Counted from the first letter of the stretch, positions 16,953-25,793 are shown. The stretch: DNA of 64,000 nt from Siccibacter turicensis LMG 23730 (GCF_000463155.2 NZ_AWFZ01000042.1:200281-264280), one strand, 5' to 3'. A program made the numbers and translations. The notes: a model not told the origin generated them from the letters alone.

Positions 16953-17483
16953 ATGAAAAAAAATGTATTTGCCGTTGCTTTCGCAACCGTAGCCGTGCTG
17001 TCTGCCTCTTCCGTATTTGCTGCCGACGGTACTGTTAACTTCACAGGCGAAATTATCGATCAGGCCTGTACGGTCGAAATCGGCACCAGCAACACCCTGA
17101 CTGTTGACCTGGGTAAAGTAGCGAAGTCCTCTTTCGCGGCAGTAGGCGACGATGCGTCGATCACGAAATTCAGCATGAAACTGAAAGCCTGTCCGGAAAG
17201 CATTACCTCAGCGAAAGTGAAATTCGATGGCCCGAATGACGCCACTGACTCTTCCCTGCTGGCCCTGACCTCTGAGACGGGCGTAGCGAAAGGTGTGGCT
17301 ATTGCCCTGATGACCGCGGATAAAACCGACCTCGGTCTGAACAGCGTCAGCGATTACAGCTATGCGCTGAAGGCGACAGAAGAAAATACGCTTGATTTTT
17401 ACGCCGCGTACCGTTCAACCGCAGCCACTGTGGTAGCCGGGAAAGCGAATTCAACCGCGACATTCTCAATTAACTACAACTGA
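16953..17483 (+). CDS. Fimbrial major subunit (FimA-like pilin)
   Basis: This is probably the main shaft subunit of a chaperone-usher fimbria. The 176-residue precursor has a Sec signal peptide (MKKNVFAVAFATVAVLSASSVFAA) and a mature start DGTVNFTGEIIDQACTVEIG, typical of type 1-like pilins. The two cysteines in DQACTV and LKACPE form the pilin disulfide. The beta-strand ending TATFSINYN supplies the C-terminal motif recognised by the chaperone. A longer frame from a TTG at 16800 was rejected because the signal peptide and ribosome site fit the ATG used here. A hairpin with a T-run follows and may keep downstream expression lower. Confidence 0.93.
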   Translation: MKKNVFAVAFATVAVLSASSVFAADGTVNFTGEIIDQACTVEIGTSNTLTVDLGKVAKSSFAAVGDDASITKFSMKLKACPESITSAKVKFDGPNDATDSSLLALTSETGVAKGVAIALMTADKTDLGLNSVSDYSYALKATEENTLDFYAAYRSTAATVVAGKANSTATFSINYN

Positions 17484-17503
17484 TTTCCGATCCTGAAATC
17501 ACC

Positions 17504-17528
17504 GGGGTCGTTATACGGCCCCTTTTTT
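17504..17528 (+). terminator. Terminator or attenuator after the major pilin
   Basis: GGGGTCG and CGGCCCC arms (one G-T pair) with a five-base loop are followed by six T residues, 20 bases after the pilin stop. Partial read-through would give more major pilin than chaperone and usher, as in many fimbrial operons. Confidence 0.7.
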
Positions 17529-17542
17529 AAACGAGGTATAAT

Positions 17543-18226
17543 ATGAAATTGCTCACTCACTCAATCATTGCAGGTGTAATACTGGCCTCTGGTATATCCG
17601 CCGCTAACGCAGGTGTAGTTATTGGCGGCACGCGCGTGATTTATGATGGTAATAAGAAAGAAGCTTCTCTGAGCGTCAATAATCCGGACTCTGTCCCTTA
17701 TCTGATCCAGTCGTGGGTAGAGACGCCAGACGGTGGTGCTGAGAAAGCTCCTTTTATTATTACGCCCCCACTGTATCGTCTGGATAATCATCAGCAGAAC
17801 GTGATGCGTATTGTCCGCGCCGGTAATCTTGCCGACGACAAAGAATCCATGTACTGGCTAAATATTAAAGCCATCCCTTCCGCGCCGCATAACGAAAACG
17901 CCAATACGCTTCAGGTGGCTGTTAAAACGCGCATTAAGCTTATTTATCGCCCGGCTTCCCTTAAAGGCGGCAATCCTGAGGATCAGGCGCAGCGTCTGGC
18001 CTGGAGCCGCAGCGGCAACAGCGTACGCGTCACCAACCCCACCGCATTTTACATGAATTTCAACAGTATCAGCGTCAACGGCAAAGCGCTGGACGACGTG
18101 ACCTATGTGGCACCCGGTGCCAGCGCCAGCTTTGCACTGCCGGCAGGCGTCAGCGGCGGTAACCTCACTTTCAAAATTATCAACGATTACGGTGCGCCAG
18201 GTGCCGAACACAAAACTGCGATTTAA
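17543..18226 (+). CDS. Periplasmic fimbrial chaperone (FimC/PapD-like)
   Basis: The chaperone binds pilins in the periplasm by donor-strand complementation and hands them to the usher. The 227-residue precursor has a signal peptide (MKLLTHSIIAGVILASGISAANA) and the PapD fold start GVVIGGTRVIYDGNKKEASLSVNN. The conserved Arg in GGTRVIY and the Lys in KTRIKLIYRP anchor the pilin C-terminus. The short stretch before MRIVRAGN suggests the FGS chaperone class. It lies 59 bases after the major pilin and before the usher. A GAGG ribosome site precedes the ATG. Confidence 0.94.
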   Translation: MKLLTHSIIAGVILASGISAANAGVVIGGTRVIYDGNKKEASLSVNNPDSVPYLIQSWVETPDGGAEKAPFIITPPLYRLDNHQQNVMRIVRAGNLADDKESMYWLNIKAIPSAPHNENANTLQVAVKTRIKLIYRPASLKGGNPEDQAQRLAWSRSGNSVRVTNPTAFYMNFNSISVNGKALDDVTYVAPGASASFALPAGVSGGNLTFKIINDYGAPGAEHKTAI

Positions 18227-18281
18227 TCACAACTTCTGCTCAAGGAATGAGCGTGCTTTATGATTCGGGAGTGTTTCCAGC

Positions 18282-20816
18282 ATGAAAAAAACAATAACGC
18301 AATTTACGGGTAAGCCATCACGCATCGCCTTGTTTGTTGCACTGGCTTTATCCGGGAGCCACGCTGCCTTCGCGCGCGACTACTTTAACCCCGGTTTACT
18401 GGAAGCGGGAGCACAACAAGCGGGCAATATCGATCTCTCCACCTTTGAGGACGGATCGCAGGCGCCGGGAACCTATCAGGTCGATATCGTTATTAATGAC
18501 CAGCTGGTAGACAGCCGCAACGTCGATTTTAAAAGTGAAAAAAATGCCGCCGGGGAGAGCGTACTGACGCCCTGCCTGACGGTGGCCCTGCTGCAGAGCT
18601 ATGGGGTAAAAACCGATCTGTTCCCGAAGCTTGGCGCAGCGGAGCAGTGCGCTAACCTGAGCGCTATCCCAAAAGCAAGCTATGACTTCCGCTTTAACTC
18701 GCTGAAGCTTCTTATCAGCATTCCCCAGGCCGCAATGTCCCCGAAGGCGCGCGGCTATGTGGATCCTGCGCTGTGGGATAACGGCATTAATGCGCTGATG
18801 CTCAACTACAGCCTGAGCGGGTCAAATAACACGCCACGCGGGAACAACGGTGGGCGTAATTCAAACAGCCAGTACGCCAACCTGCGTCCGGGGATCAACA
18901 TTGGTCCGTGGCGGGTGCGGAACTACACCACCTGGAACCGGGATAGCGAGGGGGTGGAGAAGTGGGACACGGTTTACACCTATGCCCAGCGTAATATCGT
19001 CCCGCTGAAAGCACAGCTTACGGTCGGTGATAGCTCGTCGCCGTCGGACGTGTTTGACAGTGTGCCGTATCGCGGGGCACAGCTCGCCTCGGATGACGAT
19101 ATGCTGCCAGATTCGCTCAAGGGCTATGCCCCGGTGGTGCGTGGTATCGCCCGCACCAACGCCCAGGTGGTGGTGCGTCAGAATGGCTACATCATCTATG
19201 AAAGCTACGTGGCGCCAGGTGCGTTCGAGATAACCGATATGTACCCGACCGGAGGGGCAGGCGATCTCAATGTGACCATCAAAGAAGCGGACGGCAGCGA
19301 GCAGAACTTTACCGTTCCCTTTGCCTCGCTCCCGGTATTGCAGCGCGAAGGCCACCTGAAGTTTTCGATAACGGGTGGAAGATACCGCTCTTACGACAGC
19401 AGCGTAGACGACACCCCGTTCGGGCAGGCCACGGCCATCTATGGTCTCTCCCACGGCTTCACGCTCTACGGCGGTCTCCAGAATGCCAGTGTCTATCACT
19501 CCTACGCGGCGGGCGTGGGCAAAAACATGGGGGCCATCGGGGCGTTCTCGGTTGACGTCACCCAGGCAGACTCCTCCCTGGGTAACGACACGCACAGCAC
19601 AGGCCAATCCTGGCGGATGCGTTATAGCAAAAACTTTGCCGATACCGGGACCAACTTCGCCATTGCCGGCTATCGCTATTCAACCAATGGATACTACAGC
19701 CTGCAGGAAGTGCTCGACTCCTGGGGGAGCAGCAGTAGCCTCGACAACCGCCGCCGTAACCGCGCAGAGCTGACGGTGAGCCAGTCGCTGGGTAGCAGCT
19801 TCGGGGCGCTCTCGCTGAGTGCAGTCCGGGAGGACTACTGGAATTCGCCGCGCAGTATGGAGTCGTATTCTGCGGGGTATAACAACTCGTGGAACGGCTT
19901 CAGCTATGGCCTGACCTATACCCTGAGTAAAAACGGCAGTGCGGGCAACTACGGGAATAGCGTTGCCTATGATAAAGACCAGATCCTGGCATTCAACGTC
20001 AGTGTTCCGCTGGATAAATTCCTGCCGAGCACCTATGCCAACTACAGTGTCAACAGCAGTAAAAACAATGGCACTACCCACTCGGTCGGGCTGAGCGGGA
20101 CAGCACTGGAAAACAATGCCCTGAGCTGGAACCTGCAGGAAGGCTACGGCAGCGACGGCGTGGGCAACACCGGCAGCCTCAATGGCGACTATAAAGGCAC
20201 CTATGGCGAACTGACTGCGGGCTACAGCTACGACAAGTCGAGCGAGCGCATGAACTACGGCGTGCAGGGTGGCATTCTGGCGCACGCGGATGGCATTACG
20301 CTCTCCCAGCCGCTGTCGGAAACCAACGTACTGATCAAAGCGCCGGGCGCGAAAGGCGTCAGCATTCAGAATCAGCAGGGTGCGAAAACCGATTTCCGCG
20401 GATACACGGTGGTGAGCAACGTTTCCCCGTATCGCAACAATGATGTCACGCTCGATCCAGCGACGCTGCCGGATGACGTAGAGCTGGAGTTAACCTCCCG
20501 CACCGTAGTGCCGACCCGTGGGGCGGTGGTACGGGCGGAATATAACGCCAACGTCGGGATGCGGATCCTTATGACCCTGACCCAGGCAAACGGCAAACCC
20601 GTACCCTTTGGTGCAGTGGTGAACGTAGAGGGCCAGACCGGCCAGGGGTTTATTGTTGGCGATGTGGGGCAGGTGTATTTAACGGGTATGGATGCTTCAG
20701 GAAAAATCAACGTAGCCTGGGGAGAGAGCAACAGTCAGAAATGCGTTTCCGATTATGAATTATCGAAGCAAGGCGAAGTTCCAGGTATGGAGATAGCTAA
20801 TGCCGTATGTCGCTAA
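18282..20816 (+). CDS. Fimbrial outer membrane usher
   Basis: The usher is the outer membrane pore and assembly platform of the fimbria. The 844-residue precursor has a signal peptide ending AAFA and the hallmark mature start RDYFNPGLLEAG. Domains in order are the N-terminal chaperone-binding domain, the 24-strand barrel with its plug (APVVRGIARTNAQVVVRQNGYIIYESYVAPGAFEITDMYPTGGAGDL around residues 285-330), and two C-terminal domains ending KCVSDYELSKQGEVPGMEIANAVCR with a cysteine pair. Length is normal for FimD-like ushers. Its base use is like that of core genes, unlike the AT-rich adhesin that follows. Confidence 0.95.
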   Translation: MKKTITQFTGKPSRIALFVALALSGSHAAFARDYFNPGLLEAGAQQAGNIDLSTFEDGSQAPGTYQVDIVINDQLVDSRNVDFKSEKNAAGESVLTPCLTVALLQSYGVKTDLFPKLGAAEQCANLSAIPKASYDFRFNSLKLLISIPQAAMSPKARGYVDPALWDNGINALMLNYSLSGSNNTPRGNNGGRNSNSQYANLRPGINIGPWRVRNYTTWNRDSEGVEKWDTVYTYAQRNIVPLKAQLTVGDSSSPSDVFDSVPYRGAQLASDDDMLPDSLKGYAPVVRGIARTNAQVVVRQNGYIIYESYVAPGAFEITDMYPTGGAGDLNVTIKEADGSEQNFTVPFASLPVLQREGHLKFSITGGRYRSYDSSVDDTPFGQATAIYGLSHGFTLYGGLQNASVYHSYAAGVGKNMGAIGAFSVDVTQADSSLGNDTHSTGQSWRMRYSKNFADTGTNFAIAGYRYSTNGYYSLQEVLDSWGSSSSLDNRRRNRAELTVSQSLGSSFGALSLSAVREDYWNSPRSMESYSAGYNNSWNGFSYGLTYTLSKNGSAGNYGNSVAYDKDQILAFNVSVPLDKFLPSTYANYSVNSSKNNGTTHSVGLSGTALENNALSWNLQEGYGSDGVGNTGSLNGDYKGTYGELTAGYSYDKSSERMNYGVQGGILAHADGITLSQPLSETNVLIKAPGAKGVSIQNQQGAKTDFRGYTVVSNVSPYRNNDVTLDPATLPDDVELELTSRTVVPTRGAVVRAEYNANVGMRILMTLTQANGKPVPFGAVVNVEGQTGQGFIVGDVGQVYLTGMDASGKINVAWGESNSQKCVSDYELSKQGEVPGMEIANAVCR

Positions 20817-20825
20817 AGACATCGT

Positions 20826-20860
20826 TCAGGAAATATTTCCTGAGTAATTTCATGATTACT
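20826..20860. repeat. Paired palindromes between usher and adhesin
   Basis: An 18-base perfect palindrome, TCAGGAAATATTTCCTGA, begins nine bases after the usher stop. It is followed at once by a second inverted repeat AGTAAT/ATTACT. They sit in a 132-base AT-rich gap before the adhesin gene. No T-run follows, so these are not a standard terminator. Confidence 0.6.
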
Positions 20861-20948
20861 GACTGTAGAACTCACGGTGCATTTTTTAATTATAATGAGA
20901 TCGTTATGGTTTCGTTATTAATATTATCCTTTAATCCAGGATGTTAAG

Positions 20949-21938
20949 ATGAAAAAAAGAATTGATTTTTTCTATTACATAACGTTGGTTTTATCCTGTT
21001 TATATTCTGTACCAGGATTTTCAACAGCAACATGTGTGCCTCAGGGTGATTATAGTCTCACCCCGCAAAATATCATTATTCAGCGCGATGTGCCTGTAGG
21101 AACAGAGCTATCACGTATAGAAGGCAGTGAAAAAACAATGTGGTTATGTACAGGGGAAACAACTTACCATTCAGTCAATTTTTACGGTGCTAACGCGCGT
21201 CCAACGGTTATTGATGGGAAAACAATTTTTGCAACTAATCTCAATGGAATTGGTTATGCACTTGGAGGGAAATTAGACAGCCTGTCCTTTTCATATGCAA
21301 TGAATGGGGGTGATCGTGTTTATGGATTTTATACACCTGGGTTATTGAATGGAGGCACAGTAATAACCAGTGTAACTGTGATTTTCTATAAGATTGGGCC
21401 TGTTTCTTCAGGTGAGGTTACCACATCCCTTTATGGGACATTTTATCCTGCTATGACTACAGGCGATGACCCGGGTGGGAATCTTAATGCAGTTGCGTCA
21501 CCATTCAGTGTGACAGCTCTGGCATGCAACATTACTACACCTACACTGAATTTTGCATTAGGGAATGTGCCTGCCAGTAATTTCGCCGCAAATATTGGCC
21601 CGGTTCCAGACCTTGCTGAGAATACGCAAAACCTTGGACTCAATTGTGATGCAGATGCCAATATAAACGTGTCACTTAACGGCATACAGAATCCGGATAT
21701 TACTGATGCCAGCGTGCTGGGACTCACCGGCCAGGGCGACGCCGGGGTGGCGCAGGGCGTCGGCGTTCAGCTGCTCTATAACGGTACACCGCTTGAGCTG
21801 AATAAAAATATCGTATTAAAGAAATCGACCGGTGGGCAGGAAACTTTCCCGATCGTGGCGCGCTACTACCAGACTAAAACTACCGTTATGCCTGGCACAG
21901 CAAATACAAGCGCGACTTTAAATTTGACTTATCAATAA
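20949..21938 (+). CDS. Two-domain fimbrial tip adhesin (FimH-like)
   Basis: This probably caps the fimbria and binds a host or surface ligand. The 329-residue precursor has a signal peptide ending GFSTA, then a receptor-binding-type domain with one cysteine pair (Cys29, Cys67), and from about residue 186 a pilin domain with Cys193 and Cys233 that ends ANTSATLNLTYQ. This layout and length match FimH-type adhesins. I do not recognise the N-terminal domain as a known lectin subtype. The first two thirds are visibly richer in A and T than the usher and the end of this gene, which suggests module exchange. The ligand is unknown. Confidence 0.85.
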   Translation: MKKRIDFFYYITLVLSCLYSVPGFSTATCVPQGDYSLTPQNIIIQRDVPVGTELSRIEGSEKTMWLCTGETTYHSVNFYGANARPTVIDGKTIFATNLNGIGYALGGKLDSLSFSYAMNGGDRVYGFYTPGLLNGGTVITSVTVIFYKIGPVSSGEVTTSLYGTFYPAMTTGDDPGGNLNAVASPFSVTALACNITTPTLNFALGNVPASNFAANIGPVPDLAENTQNLGLNCDADANINVSLNGIQNPDITDASVLGLTGQGDAGVAQGVGVQLLYNGTPLELNKNIVLKKSTGGQETFPIVARYYQTKTTVMPGTANTSATLNLTYQ

Positions 21939-21966
21939 ATTATATAAAGCAAAAAGGATCAGTTTT

Positions 21967-22488
21967 ATGTTTATAAAAAAATACTGTGTAACTATTGGTA
22001 CTGTTTTCTTAATGCTGTCATCTGCGATAGCATATGCCGATCCTGTTACTATCAATGTTACCGGAAATATTGTCGCATCACCCTGCACTGTGAGCGGTGG
22101 AAGCAATTCTCTCACCGTGTCGCTTGGAGATATTCAGGCATCGACCTTGCAAACAGCAGGTGCGGCCTCACCAAAAAAAGATTTTATTCTTAGTTTTAAT
22201 GACTGCCCGGCGGGCACCACCAGCATCGGAATCGTGTTTAACGGCAGCCAGGACCCTGATGCCGGGAAAAATTATTATCAAAACAATGGTACGGCAAAAA
22301 ATGTTGCCGTTGCTCTGATTGAAAAAAGCACCGGTTACTTTAAGGGCAACGGAGAAAATATGACGCGTAATGTCGCAGCGGACAAAACGGTGACATTTGA
22401 GTTACAGGCGCAGGCTTATTCTGTCAATGGGGGAACAATGCCTGGCACCGTGCAAGCAGCTATCACTGCCGAAGTAACCTATAAATAA
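21967..22488 (+). CDS. Minor fimbrial subunit 1
   Basis: This 173-residue pilin precursor has a signal peptide (MFIKKYCVTIGTVFLMLSSAIAYA) and the pilin start DPVTINVTGNIVASPCTVSGG. A second cysteine lies in FNDCPAGTTSIGIVF and the protein ends AAITAEVTYK. The pattern NGTAKNVAVALIEK and the end of the protein are shared with the next subunit, so these arose by duplication. It probably forms part of the tip fibrillum or acts as adaptor. It begins 28 bases after the adhesin stop in the same operon. Confidence 0.88.
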   Translation: MFIKKYCVTIGTVFLMLSSAIAYADPVTINVTGNIVASPCTVSGGSNSLTVSLGDIQASTLQTAGAASPKKDFILSFNDCPAGTTSIGIVFNGSQDPDAGKNYYQNNGTAKNVAVALIEKSTGYFKGNGENMTRNVAADKTVTFELQAQAYSVNGGTMPGTVQAAITAEVTYK

Positions 22489-22572
22489 CGTGGTCCAGAA
22501 AAACCCCTGAAACTATCAGAAGTATGTGCTGTGTCAGGAGTAATGAAAATTTGGCCTCAGGAGGGTTGAATA

Positions 22573-23109
22573 TTGTTTAAAAAAACAAACGCTCCAGTAT
22601 TTATACTGTGCTTAACTTTTAATGCCACCGCACTACCGCTTCCGGCTATGGCTGAGTCTACTGCAATTAATATTGCGGGAAATATAATTGCCTCACCTTG
22701 TGAAGTATCAAGCGATAGCGTAACCAAAGCTATTGCGCTGGATGGCGGAAAAGGTATTCAGGTGACAGACCTGGCGGCAGCCGGGTCAACAACCGAATGG
22801 GTAAAATTCGATATCAACCTGAAAAATTGTCCTGCGGGCACCACAGGCGCCACCATTTCGTTTACCGGTACGCCGGATGAAAATAACCCCGAGGATATGT
22901 ACGCTAACGCGGGCACTGCAAAAAATGCCGCCGTTGAGTTACAGGGAACGGGCGGGCATAAATTTGGGAATGGAAAATCATTCACGTATTCGCCTATAGA
23001 TAATAATGCCGTTTCGTTTCATTTGCAGTCCCGCGTTTATACGCAAAATGGCGGCGTAACGCCGGGCACAATTAGCGCGGTGGTTACCGCAAATATGACC
23101 TACCAGTAA
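22573..23109 (+). CDS. Minor fimbrial subunit 2, TTG start
   Basis: The 178-residue pilin precursor starts at TTG, with a near-ideal AGGAGGG ribosome site seven bases upstream and no suitable ATG before the signal peptide (MFKKTNAPVFILCLTFNATALPLPAMA). Mature sequence begins ESTAINIAGNIIASPCEVSSD and the second cysteine is in LKNCPAGTTGATISFTG. The core is strongly similar to minor subunit 1. It ends AVVTANMTYQ. The weak start codon may lower its yield relative to its neighbours. The role (adaptor or tip subunit) is inferred. Confidence 0.87.
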   Translation: MFKKTNAPVFILCLTFNATALPLPAMAESTAINIAGNIIASPCEVSSDSVTKAIALDGGKGIQVTDLAAAGSTTEWVKFDINLKNCPAGTTGATISFTGTPDENNPEDMYANAGTAKNAAVELQGTGGHKFGNGKSFTYSPIDNNAVSFHLQSRVYTQNGGVTPGTISAVVTANMTYQ

Positions 23110-23129
23110 TGGTACGCGAGTATTAAGAG

Positions 23130-23651
23130 ATGAATAACGCAAAATATTATGCCAGCATATTGTTAATGGGTTGTGCTTTTTACGCAAGCCTGATCAAAGC
23201 TGCAGATATCACCATGAATTTCAATGCTACCGTAGTGGCAAGCCCCTGCACCGTCGATACCAACACCGTTAACAGAACGGTGCTGCTGGGGCAGGGCAGA
23301 GCCAGCGAGATGCAGGCGGCAGGGGCAGGTACCGAGTGGGTGGATTTTGATCTGCGGTTGACTACCTGCCCGGCTGCGACGATCAGTGCGACGGCAACTT
23401 TCAGCGGCACCGCAGATGACGACGACGCCAGCGCGTTTAAAAATACCGCCGATGCGAAAGGCATCGCGCTGCGTCTTGCCAGTCGTGACCATGCCACGAC
23501 CTATCAGAACAACAGCACGCTGATGCAGACCATAGACACCAGCACCCATACCGCGACGTTTCCCCTCTCGGCGCGCATGTTCACGCCGAAAGGACAGCCG
23601 GGGGCCGGCAAGTTTGCCGCGGCGGTTAACGTGAGTTTTACCTATCAGTAG
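23130..23651 (+). CDS. Minor fimbrial subunit 3
   Basis: This last gene of the fimbrial operon encodes a 173-residue pilin precursor with a signal peptide ending SLIKA and the mature start ADITMNFNATVVASPCTVDTN. The second cysteine is in LTTCPAATISATATFSGTADDDD. It ends AAVNVSFTYQ. It resembles minor subunits 1 and 2 but uses more G and C. It starts 20 bases after the previous stop. A terminator was not clearly seen after it. Its place in the fibre is unknown. Confidence 0.87.
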   Translation: MNNAKYYASILLMGCAFYASLIKAADITMNFNATVVASPCTVDTNTVNRTVLLGQGRASEMQAAGAGTEWVDFDLRLTTCPAATISATATFSGTADDDDASAFKNTADAKGIALRLASRDHATTYQNNSTLMQTIDTSTHTATFPLSARMFTPKGQPGAGKFAAAVNVSFTYQ

Positions 23652-23705
23652 TTCAGTATGACGTGCGGCACAGAAGTGGAGTGACGGGAGAGTGGCAAAC
23701 CACCA

Positions 23706-23897
23706 TCAGAAATCGCTGTACTCCTGCGCCGGACGCCAGAAGCCATCAATAAAATCCTCAACCGGGTAACAGCCACCGTGGCGCATACGCTGGACGTCCA
23801 TCGCTTTCACGCACTGCTGCTCGGTATTGAAAACATCGACCACGATGTCATCACACCCGCCATCCAGATAACAAACAAACAGAACCAGTGCGAACAT
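23706..23897 (-). CDS. yebW: Small conserved protein YebW
   Basis: The 63-residue product reads MFALVLFVCYLDGGCDDIVVDVFNTEQQC and ends DFIDGFWRPAQEYSDF, nearly identical to E. coli YebW. The first residues are hydrophobic and could be an uncleaved anchor or signal. Four cysteines are present. Function is unknown. It marks the return to conserved gene order after the fimbrial island, being next to yebV as in E. coli. Confidence 0.93.
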   Translation of the reverse strand: MFALVLFVCYLDGGCDDIVVDVFNTEQQCVKAMDVQRMRHGGCYPVEDFIDGFWRPAQEYSDF

Positions 23898-23977
23898 CCT
23901 ATCCTCAACATTTACGCGCCTTGAGGGTAAGTGTAGGGGAAGGGAAGCGGGATGGGGGAAAGTTCAGAATAAATAAC

Positions 23978-23998
23978 CCGTCTCAGGCGACGGGTTTT
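23978..23998 (-). terminator. Terminator after yebV
   Basis: CCCGTC and GACGGG arms enclose a short loop, and TTATTT follows on the minus strand just past the yebV stop. On the plus strand TTTT follows the same hairpin. Confidence 0.5.
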
Positions 23999-24003
23999 CG
24001 GGA

Positions 24004-24243
24004 TCAGGCAAGACGCATGACCCAGGCATCGGCATCGTTATCGTAGTGTTTGCGGTAGAGGACCGAGTGTTCTCCATTTAGCACGGCGGGTATGCTGGTG
24101 TCGGCGTCCCAGGCATCAAGCTGCATGCAGAGATCCGGATCGGACTTGCAGGGAATAATTAACGTTCGTTCGCCAGGGTCAGTGCCCTGTAATTCAGCAT
24201 CGTCGATCTCGAAGGTGCCAATTTTTACGCTGGTTTTCGTCAT
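24004..24243 (-). CDS. yebV: Small conserved protein YebV
   Basis: The 79-residue product MTKTSVKIGTFEIDDAELQG with LTIPCKSDPDLCMQLDAWDA-like centre (here LIIPCKSDPDLCMQLDAWDA) matches E. coli YebV (78 residues). It is a soluble protein of unknown function with two cysteines. A GGAG ribosome site precedes the ATG chosen. A start four codons earlier would lie within that ribosome site. It is upstream of yebW on the same strand. Confidence 0.93.
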   Translation of the reverse strand: MTKTSVKIGTFEIDDAELQGTDPGERTLIIPCKSDPDLCMQLDAWDADTSIPAVLNGEHSVLYRKHYDNDADAWVMRLA

Positions 24244-24350
24244 AACGCTCTCCATTTGTCGGTTCGCTCGTGGTATGACCAGTGAGGCCGCCCATCTTTT
24301 AGCCTGGTAAAGGCTGGCGAATGTGTCAAATGGAGAGCGGTAATTAATTG

Positions 24351-25793
24351 TCAGCCCGCGCCGCTGGCGAACAGCTTGCCGTCGCGCACCAGCTCGCGCG
24401 GATAGCTGTTTTTCAGCCGGGAGCCGATCTTGCGCGCCAGCCCCAGCGGCTGCCCCTGGAAGGTGACGATGACGTCATCGTGCGCCGGCGTTGCCTCGGG
24501 ATAGATATCCCGGCCGCGATACCACTCTTCGGCCTCCTGCTGCGTCAACGGGAACGCCAGCGGATTGTCGTGCCCCGCCAGGGCAATCACCGCTTCGTGC
24601 TCCATGCGATACCCCTTGTTGTGCGCCTGCGCCAGCCGCATCCCGAGGCGCGAGAAGCGCACCTTCCCGATGAGCGGCACAATCGCCGCCGGGAACAGCC
24701 AGATCTCTTTGTCGCGCTGCCAGAGCGTCAGCGAGGCGTCCCACGTCAGGCCTACCGCCGCGGCGGCACGCATCACGTCATCCGCGGCGCGCCCGTGCAA
24801 GGGCTTGAAGGGAAAATTCCCCACCTTCCAATGCGGTGGTGCCGGCGGGGCGACCGCATCGGTCTTGCGCAGCCGCGCCACAAAGAACCCTTCACAATCG
24901 TAAATCTGCGGGAAGACGTGCAGAAAACCCTCCTCGGTCAGCGCGCCGTCCGCACCGGGGAACAGTCCGGCCAGGGACGCAATCTCTACCGCACCGGGGA
25001 AGCGGGCCAGCAGCCAGTGGCAGACGGCTTCGTTCTCTTCGCGGTTAAGGGTGCAAGTGGAGTAGACCAGCGTTCCGCCCGGTTTCAGGGCGTGGAAGGC
25101 GCTCTCAATTAGATCGCGCTGAGTGGCGGCTATCTCCTGGTTGCTTTCCGGGGACCAGTTACGCAGCGCGTCGGGATCTTTACGCACCACCCCTTCGCCG
25201 GAGCAGGGCGCATCCAGCAGAATGGCGTCGAAGGTCTCCGGCAGGGCGGTGCCGAACACTCGTCCGTCAAAGTGGGTCAGCGCCACGTTGCTGATGCCGC
25301 AGCGGCTGATGTTGGCGTGCAGCACCTTCACCCGGCTGGCGGAGTACTCGTTGGCGAGGATCGCGCCGCGGTTGTGCATTCTCGCCGCCATCTGGGTGGT
25401 CTTTGACCCCGGTGCCGCCGCCACGTCCATCACCCGCTCCGGGGTCGGGCAGCCGTCAAACAGCGCGGCCACCGGCAGCATCGAGCTGGCTTCCTGAATA
25501 TAAAACAGGCCGCTGAGGTGCTCGGCGGTGCTGCCCAGTGGAAGCAGCTCGTCGTCACGCTCGATCCAGAACCCCTCCGGGCACCAGGGCACCGGCGTCA
25601 GCTGCCAGCCGTACGGCGCGACCAGCGTCAGAAAATCCGCGACGGAAATTTTAAGCGTGTTGACGCGCAGGCTGCGGCGCAACGGGCGCTGGCAGGCGGC
25701 GATAAACGCCTCCATCGACAGCGCAGGCGGCATGATGTCGCGCATCATTGAGAGAAAGGTGTCTGGAAGATAAGCGGTACGGGAAGATTCCAC
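24351..25793 (-). CDS. rsmF: 16S rRNA m5C1407 methyltransferase
   Basis: RsmF (YebU) methylates C1407 of 16S rRNA in the assembled 30S subunit using S-adenosylmethionine. The 480-residue product (479 in E. coli) has the NOL1/NOP2/Sun domain: [19 protein letters not shown] is the SAM-binding motif, and [14 protein letters not shown] and [13 protein letters not shown] carry the two catalytic cysteines. A C-terminal PUA-like RNA-binding region follows. I chose the GTG start, which gives an N-terminus aligned with E. coli and has GGGG upstream. A TTG five codons earlier is the alternative. Confidence 0.93.
   Translation of the reverse strand: MESSRTAYLPDTFLSMMRDIMPPALSMEAFIAACQRPLRRSLRVNTLKISVADFLTLVAPYGWQLTPVPWCPEGFWIERDDELLPLGSTAEHLSGLFYIQEASSMLPVAALFDGCPTPERVMDVAAAPGSKTTQMAARMHNRGAILANEYSASRVKVLHANISRCGISNVALTHFDGRVFGTALPETFDAILLDAPCSGEGVVRKDPDALRNWSPESNQEIAATQRDLIESAFHALKPGGTLVYSTCTLNREENEAVCHWLLARFPGAVEIASLAGLFPGADGALTEEGFLHVFPQIYDCEGFFVARLRKTDAVAPPAPPHWKVGNFPFKPLHGRAADDVMRAAAAVGLTWDASLTLWQRDKEIWLFPAAIVPLIGKVRFSRLGMRLAQAHNKGYRMEHEAVIALAGHDNPLAFPLTQQEAEEWYRGRDIYPEATPAHDDVIVTFQGQPLGLARKIGSRLKNSYPRELVRDGKLFASGAG

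Noticed and set aside
10887-23705. Genomic island with integrase and attachment sites
   Set aside because: The block differs from E. coli, but I found no integrase, tRNA-associated direct repeats or insertion sequence at its edges.
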